Assembly: GCA_964564625.1 (NCBI GenBank) | Contig: CAZMBE010000003.1 | Location: 73,410 to 137,409, forward strand | Direction of reading: 5' to 3' | Length of the DNA: 64,000 bases | From: UBA2185 sp964564625 | GTDB lineage: Bacteria; Desulfobacterota; Syntrophia; Syntrophales; UBA2185 | In this document: piece after piece, positions 8,949-18,048 of the stretch | Layout of the letters: the number at the start of each line of letters is the position of its first letter | How positions within the stretch are numbered: the first letter of the stretch is position 1 | Program-made: the position numbers and the translations under genes | The notes under the pieces: model-generated | The model's database searches: none | Told to the model about the DNA's origin: nothing | Seen by the model: the letters and a program-made list of their open reading frames with translations, nothing else

Positions 8949-9821
8949 TTAAAGCCCTCTTAGAAACTCCGGCCTAAGCAATTTTACATCATTGGCATCA
9001 ATAACATCATAGATCATACTCACTGCTTTCTTTTTTTCGTTGGGCAACATAGCTTTTATGGGAAGATAGTTTGACGCATGGTTTGATGTAAAATAACAGC
9101 CAGTAAAGCTACTATTTTCAATGATCAGCGCCAATTCCTTGAGCAAACCAAATTTATCAGGCATTACAAAATGTCCCGATAAATACTCTGTATACAATGG
9201 AGTCCCAGGTACCAACATGAGTGTGAGAGCGCTCGCATAAGCAGGATCTATTTCTGACAGAATTTTTGCTGTTTCAATGGCATGCTCAATACTTTTTTCG
9301 TTACCGCCAAGACCAAGGATTACGGTTGTGGAAAGCATTATACCCGCTTCTTTGATCAGCCTTCCTGCCTGAACCATCTGGGCGCATGTAATCCCTTTTT
9401 TAATTTTTTGCAGCAAATCAGGGCTTCCTGTTTCTACACCCAGATAGACAATGGAAATACCAAGATTTTTTAATTCGATTAATTCATCAAGCGATTTCCT
9501 CAATATACTCTTTGCATTGGCGTACGTTCCCACTCTTTTGATTCCTTTCATATTCCTTTTAATACTGTTTAGTATTTGCACTAATTTTGCCTGTGGAATG
9601 ATCAAGGCATCACCATCACAGAGAAATATCTTCTCGGAAGATCGATAGCGACTGGCTTCCAGAATATCTTCTTCCACTTCATCAGTTGATTTTATTCTGA
9701 ATTTCTTTTCTTTGTAAGCAGGACAAAATGTACACTTGTTGTGAGAACAACCTACAGTGACCTGCAACAAGATACTATTGGCCTCGCTGGGCGGCCTTAT
9801 TATCGCACCTTCGTATTTCAT
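8949..9821 (-). CDS. Radical SAM protein, function unknown
   Basis: A 290-residue protein with the three cluster-binding cysteines at residues 25, 30 and 33 (GCSHNKCTFC). This is a CX4CX2C pattern rather than the classical CX3CX2C. It also has the SAM-binding segment LCDGDALI (about 66) and a GVETGSPDLL segment (about 126-135) typical of Elp3/HemN-like B12-independent radical SAM enzymes. No SPASM or second cluster motif is visible, and there is no B12-binding domain. The gene lies 10 bp upstream of corC on the same strand, so it may be cotranscribed with the corC-lnt-prfB group. The substrate cannot be told from the sequence. Confidence 0.85.
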   Translation of the reverse strand: MKYEGAIIRPPSEANSILLQVTVGCSHNKCTFCPAYKEKKFRIKSTDEVEEDILEASRYRSSEKIFLCDGDALIIPQAKLVQILNSIKRNMKGIKRVGTYANAKSILRKSLDELIELKNLGISIVYLGVETGSPDLLQKIKKGITCAQMVQAGRLIKEAGIMLSTTVILGLGGNEKSIEHAIETAKILSEIDPAYASALTLMLVPGTPLYTEYLSGHFVMPDKFGLLKELALIIENSSFTGCYFTSNHASNYLPIKAMLPNEKKKAVSMIYDVIDANDVKLLRPEFLRGL

Positions 9822-9923
9822 TCTGATTCAACTTTCCGTCACTCGTTTCCCGCATCATGAGGTGCGGTACATTGATTCCTGCCGGAATGAATTTGACAAG
9901 AATACTCGTTTCTAAACCCTTAC

Positions 9924-9961
9924 ATAAAGAAAAGGAGCTAACCGACAATGGCTAACTCCTT
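9924..9961 (-). terminator. Intrinsic terminator after tRNA-Asp
   Basis: On the minus strand AAGGAGTTAGCC pairs with GGTTAGCTCCTT (12 bp with two G-U pairs, 6-base loop), followed by TTTCTTT. It lies 9 bp past the CCA end of tRNA-Asp and closes the tig-clpP-clpX-lon-tRNA block. Confidence 0.85.
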
Positions 9962-9969
9962 AATTTTAC

Positions 9970-10046
9970 TGGCGGGGCCGATGGGACTCGAACCCACGCC
10001 CTCCGGCGTGACAGGCCGGCGTTATAACCATCTTAACTACGACCCC
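9970..10046 (-). tRNA. tRNA-Asp (GTC)
   Basis: A 77-nt cloverleaf. The acceptor GGGGTCG pairs with CGGCCCC, the anticodon stem CCGGC/GCCGG encloses CTGTCAC (anticodon GTC), and the T arm carries TTCGAGT. The discriminator is G and the 3' CCA is encoded. It is the last element of the minus-strand block. Confidence 0.97.
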
Positions 10047-10142
10047 GCATAATTTGTGAATAAGGTAAGGTTAGGGATAACACTCTCTGCCCTATTCCTT
10101 GCCAAAAGGCAATTATTTTAAGGACCTCACCTGGTTTTTTAT

Positions 10143-10218
10143 TGGTAGGCGGAACAGGACTCGAACCTGTGACTTCCACGGTGTAAGCGTGGCGCTCTTC
10201 CAGCTGAGCTACCCGCCT
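10143..10218 (-). tRNA. tRNA-Val (TAC)
   Basis: A 76-nt cloverleaf. The acceptor AGGCGGG pairs with TCCGCCT, the anticodon stem CCACG/CGTGG encloses CTTACAC (anticodon TAC), and the T loop is TTCGAGT with CCA encoded. It starts about 20 bp after the lon stop codon, so it may be processed from the lon transcript. Confidence 0.97.
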
Positions 10219-10238
10219 CTACTATCAGTCCTGTTTTC

Positions 10239-12737
10239 CTAACAACTGTACTTCTTGTTGTCAAGTAATAAATAATTCTGCTTCTCACCACTATATCTGT
10301 TTTCCAAAGGGCGGATCGAATCTGTAACAGGAATGGATGACACACGAATTGAATTTTCTTCTTTTATTTCATCATAATGACCTGTTTCATCAACCGGGCA
10401 AAGTGCTACCCTTAATACTTCATCCATATGTTCTACAGATACAATTTCAATCGTCTTCAGTACATTGGCCGGTACCTCTGAAAGATCTTTCTCATTATCC
10501 TTGGGAATAACTACAGTCTTTAAATTGCCACGGTGCGCAGCAAGCAGCTTTTCCTTTAAGCCTCCTATAGGCAATACCCTACCTCTTAAAGTAATTTCTC
10601 CGGTCATGGCCAGGTCTCCACGAACCTTTCTCTTCATGAAAGCGGATGCTATTGATGTTACCACAGCTATTCCCGCAGATGGTCCATCTTTGGGTATGGC
10701 TCCTTCAGGCACATGAACATGCACATCCATTTCCTTGTAAAAATTTTCATCCAGACCAAATTTGTCAGCTCTGGATCGCACATAAGTAAGAGCTGCCTGA
10801 ACAGATTCCTGCATTACATCACCTAGTTTACCAGTCATCACCATCTTACCGGTCCCCTTCATAAGTGATGATTCAATGGCGAGAAGTTCTCCACCAACTT
10901 CTGTCCATGCCAGACCTATACATAAGCCTACTTCATCTTTTCCTTCCGTTTCGCCATGCCTGAATTTTGGCACACCGAGATATTTGGGAATCAATTTTGA
11001 GTTGATCCTTACTTGATTATTTGCTCCGTTTGTAGCGATTTTCCTGGCAACTTTTCTACATATAGATGCAATTTCCCGCTCGAGGTTCCTAACTCCTGCC
11101 TCCCTCGTATATTGCCTGATAATGGTCAGTAACGCTCCGTCTGAAAACACGATATTGTCCTTCGTCAGGCCATTTGCTTCCATCTCTTTCGAAACAAGAA
11201 ATCTTTTTGCAATGCTCAATTTTTCCGGTTCCGTGTAACCAGCAAGGCGGATCACTTCCATTCTATCCTGTAACGCTGCTGGTATAGTCTGGAGTATATT
11301 GGCTGTTGTTATAAACATCACGTCAGAAAGATCGTAATCAACCTCTAAATAATTATCATTAAATGCATTATTTTGTTCCGGATCAAGGACTTCAAGAAGC
11401 GCCGCGGATGGATCTCCCCGAAAATCAGAACTCAACTTGTCCACTTCATCAAGACAGAATACGGGATTGTTCGAACCCGATTTTTTCATAAGTTGAATTA
11501 TCTTGCCCGGTAGGGCTCCAATATAGGTTCTTCTGTGCCCTCTGATCTCGGCTTCATCCCTGACTCCACCCAAAGAAAGCCTCACAAATTTTCTGTTAGT
11601 CGCTCGTGCAACGGATTTTGCCACAGAAGTCTTCCCTACACCCGGAGGACCAACAAAGCAAAGGATGGGGCCTTTATTCTTTTTTACCAGAGACTGAACG
11701 GCAAGATATTCAAGTATCCGTTCCTTGACCTGCTTCAATCCGTAATGATCCTCTTCCAGTATATTCTCTGATTCTTTGAGTGTATGATTATTTTCTGTTT
11801 TTTCAGACCAGGGCATGTCGAGGAGCCAGTCAATATAATTCCTGACAACCGTTGCTTCCGCTGACATGGGCGCCATCATCTGCAGTTTCTTTATCTCATG
11901 TTTTACTTTTTTATATGCTTCTTCAGATAATTTCTTTTGCTTTAACCTTTTTTCCAATTCAGCAATTTCATTTCTGAATTCATCCTTTTCGCCCATTTCT
12001 TTCTGGATGGCCCGCATCTGCTCATTGAGGTAGTAGTCTTTCTGGGTCTTCTCCATTTGTTTTTTGACCCGTCGCTTTATCTTCTCTTCTACCTCCATTA
12101 TTTCAATCTCTCCGAGCATCAGTTCGTAAACCGCCTCGAGTCTTTCATTGACATTAAATATCTCCAATAATTTTTGCTTTTCCTCAAGCTTGAGGCTTAT
12201 ATGCGAGGCAACAACATCCGCTATTTTAGACGTATCCTCAATAGACGATATCGTATTTACCATCTCCATATGAACTTTTTTGCCTAGCTTCGCATAGTTT
12301 TCAAATGATTCCCTGATGTTTCTTACCAATGCTTCAGCTTTTACATGATTGACGTCGTCAATATCCTTGATTTCTTCGACATTCACCATGAAGTAATCTT
12401 CATTGGGAAGGTATGCCATTATCCTTCCTCTCTTCTTGCCCTCAACCAGTACCTTAACGGTTCCATCAGGAAGTCTTAAGAGCTGAATAATAACCCCTAT
12501 CGAACCGATTTTGTATATGTCATTCTCTGTCGGTTCATCTTTCTGGGCACTCTTCTGGGCCACCATGAATATTCCTTTTTCACTTTTCATAGCTGATTCG
12601 AGTGCAGCAATAGATTTTTCCCTCCCCACAAAAAGCGGCACAATCATATGCGGAAATACGACAACATCCCTTAACGGCAGCATAGGCATTGTTATTGTCG
12701 CACTATCATCTTCTCTATTTTTCAAAAAATCGAACAT
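10239..12737 (-). CDS. lon: ATP-dependent protease Lon
   Basis: A cytosolic AAA+ serine protease for misfolded and regulatory proteins. It has the N-terminal substrate-binding domain (starting MPMLPLRDVVVFPHM), a coiled region (about 200-300), Walker A GPPGVGKT (about 366), Walker B FCLDEVDK, and the proteolytic domain with the Ser-Lys dyad in KDGPSAGIA (about 685) and GGLKEKLLAA (about 727). A roughly 50-residue polar tail extends beyond the usual end. I place the start at ATG 12737 because GGAAG lies 7 nt upstream; an in-frame ATG at 12752 has a poorer ribosome site. It follows clpX after about 30 bp and precedes tRNA-Val. Confidence 0.96.
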   Translation of the reverse strand: MFDFLKNREDDSATITMPMLPLRDVVVFPHMIVPLFVGREKSIAALESAMKSEKGIFMVAQKSAQKDEPTENDIYKIGSIGVIIQLLRLPDGTVKVLVEGKKRGRIMAYLPNEDYFMVNVEEIKDIDDVNHVKAEALVRNIRESFENYAKLGKKVHMEMVNTISSIEDTSKIADVVASHISLKLEEKQKLLEIFNVNERLEAVYELMLGEIEIMEVEEKIKRRVKKQMEKTQKDYYLNEQMRAIQKEMGEKDEFRNEIAELEKRLKQKKLSEEAYKKVKHEIKKLQMMAPMSAEATVVRNYIDWLLDMPWSEKTENNHTLKESENILEEDHYGLKQVKERILEYLAVQSLVKKNKGPILCFVGPPGVGKTSVAKSVARATNRKFVRLSLGGVRDEAEIRGHRRTYIGALPGKIIQLMKKSGSNNPVFCLDEVDKLSSDFRGDPSAALLEVLDPEQNNAFNDNYLEVDYDLSDVMFITTANILQTIPAALQDRMEVIRLAGYTEPEKLSIAKRFLVSKEMEANGLTKDNIVFSDGALLTIIRQYTREAGVRNLEREIASICRKVARKIATNGANNQVRINSKLIPKYLGVPKFRHGETEGKDEVGLCIGLAWTEVGGELLAIESSLMKGTGKMVMTGKLGDVMQESVQAALTYVRSRADKFGLDENFYKEMDVHVHVPEGAIPKDGPSAGIAVVTSIASAFMKRKVRGDLAMTGEITLRGRVLPIGGLKEKLLAAHRGNLKTVVIPKDNEKDLSEVPANVLKTIEIVSVEHMDEVLRVALCPVDETGHYDEIKEENSIRVSSIPVTDSIRPLENRYSGEKQNYLLLDNKKYSC

Positions 12738-12768
12738 GTCTCTACTTCCCATAATTTATATTTCCAAG

Positions 12769-14031
12769 TTATGCAGTTTCTGATTTTGTTTCAAAAATCA
12801 ATATCGGTTTTTCCTTATTCATGACAACATCTTCAGTAATCACACATTCCCTTACATCGTTTCTGGAAGGCAGTTCATACATTATATCAAGCATTGTATT
12901 TTCTAAGATTGATCGTAGTCCGCGCGCGCCTGACTTTCTTTCCACAGACAATTTAGCAACCGCTCTCAAGGCTCCGTCTGTAAACTTCAGTTTCACATTC
13001 TCAAGTTCAAATAGAATTTTATATTGTTTGCTAATCGCATCTTTCGGTTCAATTAATATACGTACCAGTTCATCCTGATTTAGTTCATTCAATGTTGTGA
13101 CAACTGGCAAACGACCGATAAATTCTGGGATCATACCAAACTTAAGTAGATCTTCAGGTTGAACTTCCGATAGAAGATCACCCACCTTTTTATACCGTTT
13201 GCTCTTAATATTTGCACCGAAACCCATGGACGATGCATTGAGTCTCCTGGCAATAATGTCTTCAAGATCGTTAAAAGCTCCTCCGCAGATAAATAATATA
13301 TTTGTCGTATCCACCTGGATGAATTCCTGCTGCGGGTGCTTTCTACCTCCTTTCGGAGGCACATTCGCCAATGTTCCTTCTATAATCTTGAGAAGGGCCT
13401 GTTGCACACCTTCACCTGAAACGTCTCTTGTAATTGAAGGATTTCCTGATTTTTTTGCAATTTTGTCAATTTCGTCGATGTAAACAATTCCCTTTGAAGC
13501 CTTCTCTACATCGTAGTCTGCATTCTGAAGGAGGCTCAGGATAATATTTTCTACGTCCTCTCCAACATACCCTGCCTCGGTCAGAGTCGTCGCATCGGCT
13601 ATGGTAAATGGGACATTAAGCAACTTTGCCAGAGTTTTAGCGAGGAGAGTTTTCCCCGATCCCGTAGGCCCGATCAGGAGAATATTACTTTTCTGTATTT
13701 CGACTCCATCCAGATCAACGTTTGAAAACAATCTCCTGTAGTGATTATACACAGCGACGGAAAGCACCCTCTTTGGCCTCTCTTGTCCAATAACATATTG
13801 ATCCAGAAATTTTTTAATATTTCTCGGATCCGGAATACCTTTCTGCAATTCTTCATTTACAGTTGGTTCACATTCTTCTTCAACGATGCACCTACAGAGT
13901 TCTATACATTCATCGCATATATATGCTGCCGGTCCGGCGACTAACTTCCTTACTTCATTTTGATTCTTTCCACAGAAGGAACAGAATAAAATGCCTTGCC
14001 CGCCTTGATTGTCTTTACTCTTTCTCACCAT
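12769..14031 (-). CDS. clpX: ClpX, AAA+ unfoldase of the ClpXP protease
   Basis: A 420-residue protein. Its N-terminal C4 zinc-binding domain (FCSFCGKNQ ... ICDECIELC) dimerises and binds adaptors and substrates. The AAA+ module has Walker A GPTGSGKTLLAKTLA (about 120), Walker B IVYIDEIDKI, the pore loop GYVGEDV and the RKSGARGLRSI sensor region. It unfolds tagged proteins and feeds them to ClpP. clpP lies about 75 bp upstream and lon about 30 bp downstream on the same strand, the usual protease cluster. Confidence 0.97.
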   Translation of the reverse strand: MVRKSKDNQGGQGILFCSFCGKNQNEVRKLVAGPAAYICDECIELCRCIVEEECEPTVNEELQKGIPDPRNIKKFLDQYVIGQERPKRVLSVAVYNHYRRLFSNVDLDGVEIQKSNILLIGPTGSGKTLLAKTLAKLLNVPFTIADATTLTEAGYVGEDVENIILSLLQNADYDVEKASKGIVYIDEIDKIAKKSGNPSITRDVSGEGVQQALLKIIEGTLANVPPKGGRKHPQQEFIQVDTTNILFICGGAFNDLEDIIARRLNASSMGFGANIKSKRYKKVGDLLSEVQPEDLLKFGMIPEFIGRLPVVTTLNELNQDELVRILIEPKDAISKQYKILFELENVKLKFTDGALRAVAKLSVERKSGARGLRSILENTMLDIMYELPSRNDVRECVITEDVVMNKEKPILIFETKSETA

Positions 14032-14106
14032 ACTGAACGACCTCTATTTTTTATTGTTACCTCCATGAGAAGAACCAAAATCAATTTCTCTAAAGGCTCA
14101 ATTGTA

Positions 14107-14691
14107 TCATCGCCTTTTTATGATTATTTCATCTATGATACCATAATCTTTTGCCTGTTCACAAGTCATGTAATAATCACGTTCCGTGTCCATCTGTATC
14201 TTGGAGAGAGGCTGACTTGTAAGGCTCGCAAGGATGAGATTCAATTCTTCTTTCATTCGTAAAATTTCACGCGCTTGAATATCAATATCAGTTGCCTGAC
14301 CATAAAAACCACCCAGAGGTTGATGTATCAATATTCTGGAATGCGGGAGAGCGCTTCTTCTCCCTCTTTCTCCGGCTGCAAGGAGCAATGCCCCCATGCT
14401 CGCTGCCTGCCCCATGCACACGGTACATACAGGAGGCTTGATATACTGCATAGTGTCATAGATTGCCATTCCCGAACTTACGTTTCCTCCAGGCGAGTTA
14501 AGATAAAAGAAAATATCCTTATCCGGATCTTCGGATTCGAGATAGAGCATTTGCGCAATAATCAGATTTGCAACATCATCGTCAATTGCCGTACCGAGAA
14601 AGATTATCCTGTCTTTTAAAAGCCTTGAATATATGTCAAAGGCCCTTTCTCCCCTCCCGTCCTGTTCGATTACCATTGGAATCAAGGGCAT
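14107..14691 (-). CDS. clpP: ClpP serine protease subunit
   Basis: A 194-residue protein of normal length. The nucleophile Ser sits in GQAASMGALLLAAG (about residue 98), His in RILIHQPLGGFYG (about 123) and Asp near residue 172. It forms the tetradecameric chamber that degrades substrates delivered by ClpX. The N-terminal MPLIPMVIEQDGRGERA resembles the short propeptide/axial loop region of the family. It is preceded closely by tig, with only 17 bp between them, consistent with one transcript. Confidence 0.97.
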   Translation of the reverse strand: MPLIPMVIEQDGRGERAFDIYSRLLKDRIIFLGTAIDDDVANLIIAQMLYLESEDPDKDIFFYLNSPGGNVSSGMAIYDTMQYIKPPVCTVCMGQAASMGALLLAAGERGRRSALPHSRILIHQPLGGFYGQATDIDIQAREILRMKEELNLILASLTSQPLSKIQMDTERDYYMTCEQAKDYGIIDEIIIKRR

Positions 14692-14708
14692 ATGTCGCTC
14701 TCCTTACA

Positions 14709-16019
14709 TTATTTTTTAACTACAGTAATTTTCGCTTTATCTTCAATCATACGAAATACTTTTGTATTTAATATTTCGCTCTTCATGTCTTCGATCAAAT
14801 TCCCTTCTACCAATGATTTCTTCAGAGAATCATAACTCTGCGCTCGATGTTCTGCTATTTCTTTAATCTTTTCATCAACTTCGCTATCAGATACTGAAAG
14901 AGATTCTTTCTCAGCAATGCTTTTTATAAGAAGGACCGTTTTAACAATTTTTGATGCTTCTTCTTTGTAAAGATCATAAAACTTGTTGAATAACTCGGAA
15001 CTGTCCTTTTTCTTAAGGCCACGCATCGACATTCTTCTTTGCATATCGGCAATCATAAGAGAAACCTGCCTGTTTACAAACGTGGGCGGCACTTCAAATT
15101 CATTCGTTTCTAACAGTTTATCTATAATTTGATTTTTTAACTTCGTATTTGAACTAGCCGTATTTTCTTCCTCCAGCGTTTTCACAATATCCTTTTTAAG
15201 ATCATTAAAAGTCTCATATTTATCAAAATTTTGAATGAATTTATCATCGAGATCGGGCAGTTTTTTTTCCTTAATATTCTTTAATATTACCGAAAATATT
15301 ATTTCTTTTCCCGCTAAATGCTTTGCCTGATAGTCATCCGGCATGGTAATTTTAATCTCCTTCGCCTCATCCTTTTTCATACCTATCAGTTGTTCCTCAA
15401 AACCGGGAACAAAAGTTTTAGCACCCATCTCCAGAAGATAATTATCTGCCTTCATCTCTTTCAGGGCTTCGCCTTCGTGTGAACCTTGAAAATCGATAAC
15501 AGCAAAATCACCTTCACCTATTCCCCGATCGATCTCGACTTCTTCCATTGTGGCAAACATGTCTCGAACTTCCTGAAGCCTCTTTTCGATATCAAAATCG
15601 TCAACTATATGCTCCTCTTTCTCAAGTTCAAGCCCCTCATACCCTCTTGGTTCTATGGTTGGCTCAACCTCAACAGTAGCAGTGAAGGTGAAATTTTTCT
15701 CCTCTTCCAAACCTTTCTGCTCAATGTCCGGTTGTGCAACAGCGGCGATATTTTTCTCTTTTAATGCGTCCCAGTAATATTTGTTTACGAGTTTCGTGAC
15801 CGTTTCCTCTTCCGCATACTCTTTATACATGGATTCTATAATGTTTCTAGGCACTTTTCCCTGTCGGAATCCCTTGACTTTGGCTTTTTTCCCAACATCT
15901 TTGTAGACCGAGTCCAGTTCTTTCTTCACTTCTGACCATGAAATATCAAAGGACAACCTCTTTTTAATGGGACTTACATCTTCTACTTTTACTGGTATCA
16001 TATTTTCGGACACTATCAC
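14709..16019 (-). CDS. tig: Trigger factor, ribosome-bound chaperone
   Basis: A protein of about 430 residues with the three trigger-factor parts. The N-terminal ribosome-binding domain contains the signature-like KVKGFRQGKVPRNII (about 43-57). The FKBP-type PPIase insert (about 160-245) starts from EGDFAVIDFQG. The long helical C-terminal chaperone domain follows. It shelters nascent chains at the exit tunnel. The start is uncertain: GTG 16019 has AAAGG 5 nt upstream, while ATG 16001 begins MIPVKVEDVSPIKKRL, which looks like a typical family N-terminus. It is first in the tig-clpP-clpX-lon run and lies about 35 bp after tRNA-Leu. Confidence 0.95.
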   Translation of the reverse strand: MIVSENMIPVKVEDVSPIKKRLSFDISWSEVKKELDSVYKDVGKKAKVKGFRQGKVPRNIIESMYKEYAEEETVTKLVNKYYWDALKEKNIAAVAQPDIEQKGLEEEKNFTFTATVEVEPTIEPRGYEGLELEKEEHIVDDFDIEKRLQEVRDMFATMEEVEIDRGIGEGDFAVIDFQGSHEGEALKEMKADNYLLEMGAKTFVPGFEEQLIGMKKDEAKEIKITMPDDYQAKHLAGKEIIFSVILKNIKEKKLPDLDDKFIQNFDKYETFNDLKKDIVKTLEEENTASSNTKLKNQIIDKLLETNEFEVPPTFVNRQVSLMIADMQRRMSMRGLKKKDSSELFNKFYDLYKEEASKIVKTVLLIKSIAEKESLSVSDSEVDEKIKEIAEHRAQSYDSLKKSLVEGNLIEDMKSEILNTKVFRMIEDKAKITVVKK

Positions 16020-16052
16020 ACAAACCTTTCATAAAATATTTTGGCGCACAAT

Positions 16053-16139
16053 TGGTGCGAGAGAGGGGACTTGAACCCCTATCCGCTAAGGCGGGCTGGA
16101 TCCTAAGTCCAGTGCGTCTGCCAATTCCGCCACTCTCGC
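16053..16139 (-). tRNA. tRNA-Leu (TAG)
   Basis: An 87-nt class II tRNA. The acceptor GCGAGAG pairs with CTCTCGC, the anticodon stem CTGGA/TCCAG encloses CTTAGGA (anticodon TAG), and there is a long variable arm and an encoded CCA. It is the first element after a consensus promoter and directly precedes tig. Confidence 0.97.
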
Positions 16140-16158
16140 GTATAATACTTATCATTTC

Positions 16159-16187
16159 TATATATTCATTACATCTTAGAATGTCAA
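16159..16187 (-). promoter_or_regulatory. Sigma-70 promoter for tRNA-Leu and the tig-clpP-clpX-lon block
   Basis: On the minus strand TTGACA (16187-16182), a 17-bp spacer and TATATA (16164-16159). The predicted transcription start is about a dozen bases before the mature tRNA-Leu. It is a near-consensus housekeeping promoter. Read-through into tig is an inference from spacing and the lack of a visible terminator. Confidence 0.8.
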
Positions 16188-16245
16188 CGGCTATTATTAA
16201 TCAAGGCAGTAATAGTAATTATGGTAATGAAACGCATTATTGATC

Positions 16246-16274
16246 TTGACATAGTGGTCTAAGATTTCTATATT
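16246..16274 (+). promoter_or_regulatory. Sigma-70 promoter for the DUF2156 gene
   Basis: A perfect TTGACA (16246-16251), a 17-bp spacer and TATATT (16269-16274), about 37 bp before the start codon at 16311. It diverges from the tRNA-Leu promoter. Confidence 0.8.
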
Positions 16275-16310
16275 ACATCCATTATATCGCATGGATTTTC
16301 AAAATTCTTT

Positions 16311-17222
16311 ATGAAATTTACACCACTATCGGTAACTGATTACCATAGACTTAAGGGTTTCTTTCAAAATCAACAATACCGATTAAGCAGTTATTCTCTC
16401 TTATCGCTTATTGTCTGGAGCACTCAAAAGCTGCAGTCTTATTATTCTATCGAAAACGACACCTTAATCATAGGCAACAAATCGCTGAACCACCGTGAGA
16501 ATAATCACCTTGTTCTGCCAATATCCCCCACTGAAAACATAACTCTTGAATATCTCGCGTTTCTGGCAAAGAAATCAGGTTTTGCTCACTATTGGTTTGT
16601 ACCGGAAGACTTTCTCCTTAAATTCGAGCGCAAGGAGATCGAAACTTATTTTACGATAATTGAACAAACTGAATTCGATGATTATATCTATCTGTCAGAA
16701 GACTTAATGCATCTCAAGGGGAATAAGTACATCAGACAGAGGAACCTGATTCACCAGTTTCACAAAAAATTTGTCCAGGCGGGCAAAGTGGAAGTAGAGA
16801 TGATCAACCACACGAACACCCTTCCATGCTTGAATTTTTTACAGAAATGGTGTGAAATTCGCGATTGCAATCTGGAAGAAAATGAGAATCTTGCCTGCGA
16901 AAAAATAGCGACCGTCACTACCCTCAATAACTTCGATGCTTTGGAAGCAAAAGGCCTTCTGATCCGTATAAACGGTGAGGTGAGCGCCTTTGGGATCAGC
17001 TCACGCCTCACCGAGAGCATAGGTGTGCTTAATTTTGAAAAGGCCTATCCCGACATCAAAGGACTGTATCAGTTCCTTGACAACGAATGCGCGAAGCGTC
17101 TCTTTGCCGGTTATAAGTACATAAATAAAGAAAGCGACATGAATCTTCCGAACCTCGCCCAGTCAAAAAAATCATATAACCCCGTAACGATGATAAAATC
17201 ATATTGCTTAACCCTGCGGTAA
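16311..17222 (+). CDS. DUF2156 protein (lysyl-phosphatidylglycerol synthase C-terminal-like fold)
   Basis: A 303-residue soluble protein that resembles stand-alone DUF2156 proteins, relatives of the cytosolic aminoacyl-transferase domain of MprF. Typical segments are the YIRQRNLIHQFHKKF basic motif (mid-protein), a GNAT-like core with LLIRINGEVSAFGISSRL, and the C-terminal INKESDMNLPNLAQSKKSYNP. There is no membrane part, so a free-standing flippase/synthase function is unlikely; the substrate is unknown. It is monocistronic, with its own near-consensus promoter. The convergent MBL gene ends 20 bp downstream. Confidence 0.8.
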   Translation: MKFTPLSVTDYHRLKGFFQNQQYRLSSYSLLSLIVWSTQKLQSYYSIENDTLIIGNKSLNHRENNHLVLPISPTENITLEYLAFLAKKSGFAHYWFVPEDFLLKFERKEIETYFTIIEQTEFDDYIYLSEDLMHLKGNKYIRQRNLIHQFHKKFVQAGKVEVEMINHTNTLPCLNFLQKWCEIRDCNLEENENLACEKIATVTTLNNFDALEAKGLLIRINGEVSAFGISSRLTESIGVLNFEKAYPDIKGLYQFLDNECAKRLFAGYKYINKESDMNLPNLAQSKKSYNPVTMIKSYCLTLR

Positions 17223-17241
17223 CAACACAAATTACTTTGAT

Positions 17242-17976
17242 CTATTCAATTGTCATTAACGATAACCACCTCTGTAATTCAGTATCCCGCGGAAGTCCAT
17301 GCTTCTTTAAAATTTCAATAATACTTCTTTCGTTAAAGCGTAAGTACGGGTTAACGTTAAACTCATCCTTCAATGTTGATACAGGGTGATTCGGGCTATA
17401 GTTTCGCAGAAAGATTTCACTATACTCATTATCAGGTTCAAGTTTTTTTGCGAAGAATATGGCGTCTTGTACATAATCATGGCCTGCATAGATAATCGTA
17501 TTTTTCGGTAAAGCCATAATTTTTTTTACGGAATGATAGAAGTTTTCCAGACTGCCGGAAAAGCAATTTCCGACGGTGCCATTAAAAAGTGTATCACCGG
17601 AGATCAAGTAATTGTTAAAGTAAAAACACACTGAATCATTCGTATGTCCTGGTGTATTAATGACTTTTATACCCTTTGCCTCAAGTTCTATCACTCCCCT
17701 ATTGATCAACTCGTCATATCCTATGAATCTCGCTTTCGATCCTTTGAGGAGCGCGCTGTTTCCGCTTGTATGATCAGGATGTCCATGGGTATTTGTCACA
17801 AAAAGGAGATTCAAATTCCGGTTTCTGATAAATTCAAGAATATCTTTCGAAGTGACGCCATCAATGGCGATGGCCTCTTGTTCCCCATATACAAGATAGC
17901 TTAAGTTATCGGCAACATGACGAAACTGTTTTACACTCAGCATTTGATTAATACCTTTCAACACCATACCATTCAT
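17242..17976 (-). CDS. Metallo-beta-lactamase-fold hydrolase, glyoxalase II-like
   Basis: A 244-residue MBL-fold protein with the binuclear metal motif THGHPDH (residues 63-69), a later metal His in INTPGHTNDSV and Asp in LISGDTLFNG, and the C-terminal YAGHDYV. This set is most like hydroxyacylglutathione hydrolase-type enzymes, which hydrolyse thioesters. A C-terminal segment with NVNPYLRFNE also resembles the glyoxalase II tail. The true substrate is not evident. The start is uncertain: ATG 17976 lacks a clear ribosome site, while ATG 17943 has AAAGG about 10 nt upstream. A promoter candidate lies at 18021-18048. Confidence 0.82.
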   Translation of the reverse strand: MNGMVLKGINQMLSVKQFRHVADNLSYLVYGEQEAIAIDGVTSKDILEFIRNRNLNLLFVTNTHGHPDHTSGNSALLKGSKARFIGYDELINRGVIELEAKGIKVINTPGHTNDSVCFYFNNYLISGDTLFNGTVGNCFSGSLENFYHSVKKIMALPKNTIIYAGHDYVQDAIFFAKKLEPDNEYSEIFLRNYSPNHPVSTLKDEFNVNPYLRFNERSIIEILKKHGLPRDTELQRWLSLMTIE

Positions 17977-18020
17977 ATAATGAGAAGTTGATAATTCTCT
18001 CTCCCGTAATTCCCATACAA

Positions 18021-18048
18021 ATTATAATCCAAGAGTAATTCCTGTCTC
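18021..18048 (-). promoter_or_regulatory. Candidate promoter for the MBL hydrolase
   Basis: On the minus strand GAGACA (18048-18043), a 16-bp spacer and a perfect TATAAT (18026-18021). The -35 box is only a partial match. The rest of the 17977-18285 interval shows nothing else I can support. Confidence 0.4.

Noticed and set aside
10139..10345. Minus-strand frame spanning tRNA-Val
   Set aside because: Overlaps a complete tRNA and the lon end; a shadow frame.
15964..16243. Frames on both strands across tRNA-Leu
   Set aside because: They translate the tRNA and flanks (including a familiar tRNA-derived false protein pattern); not genes.
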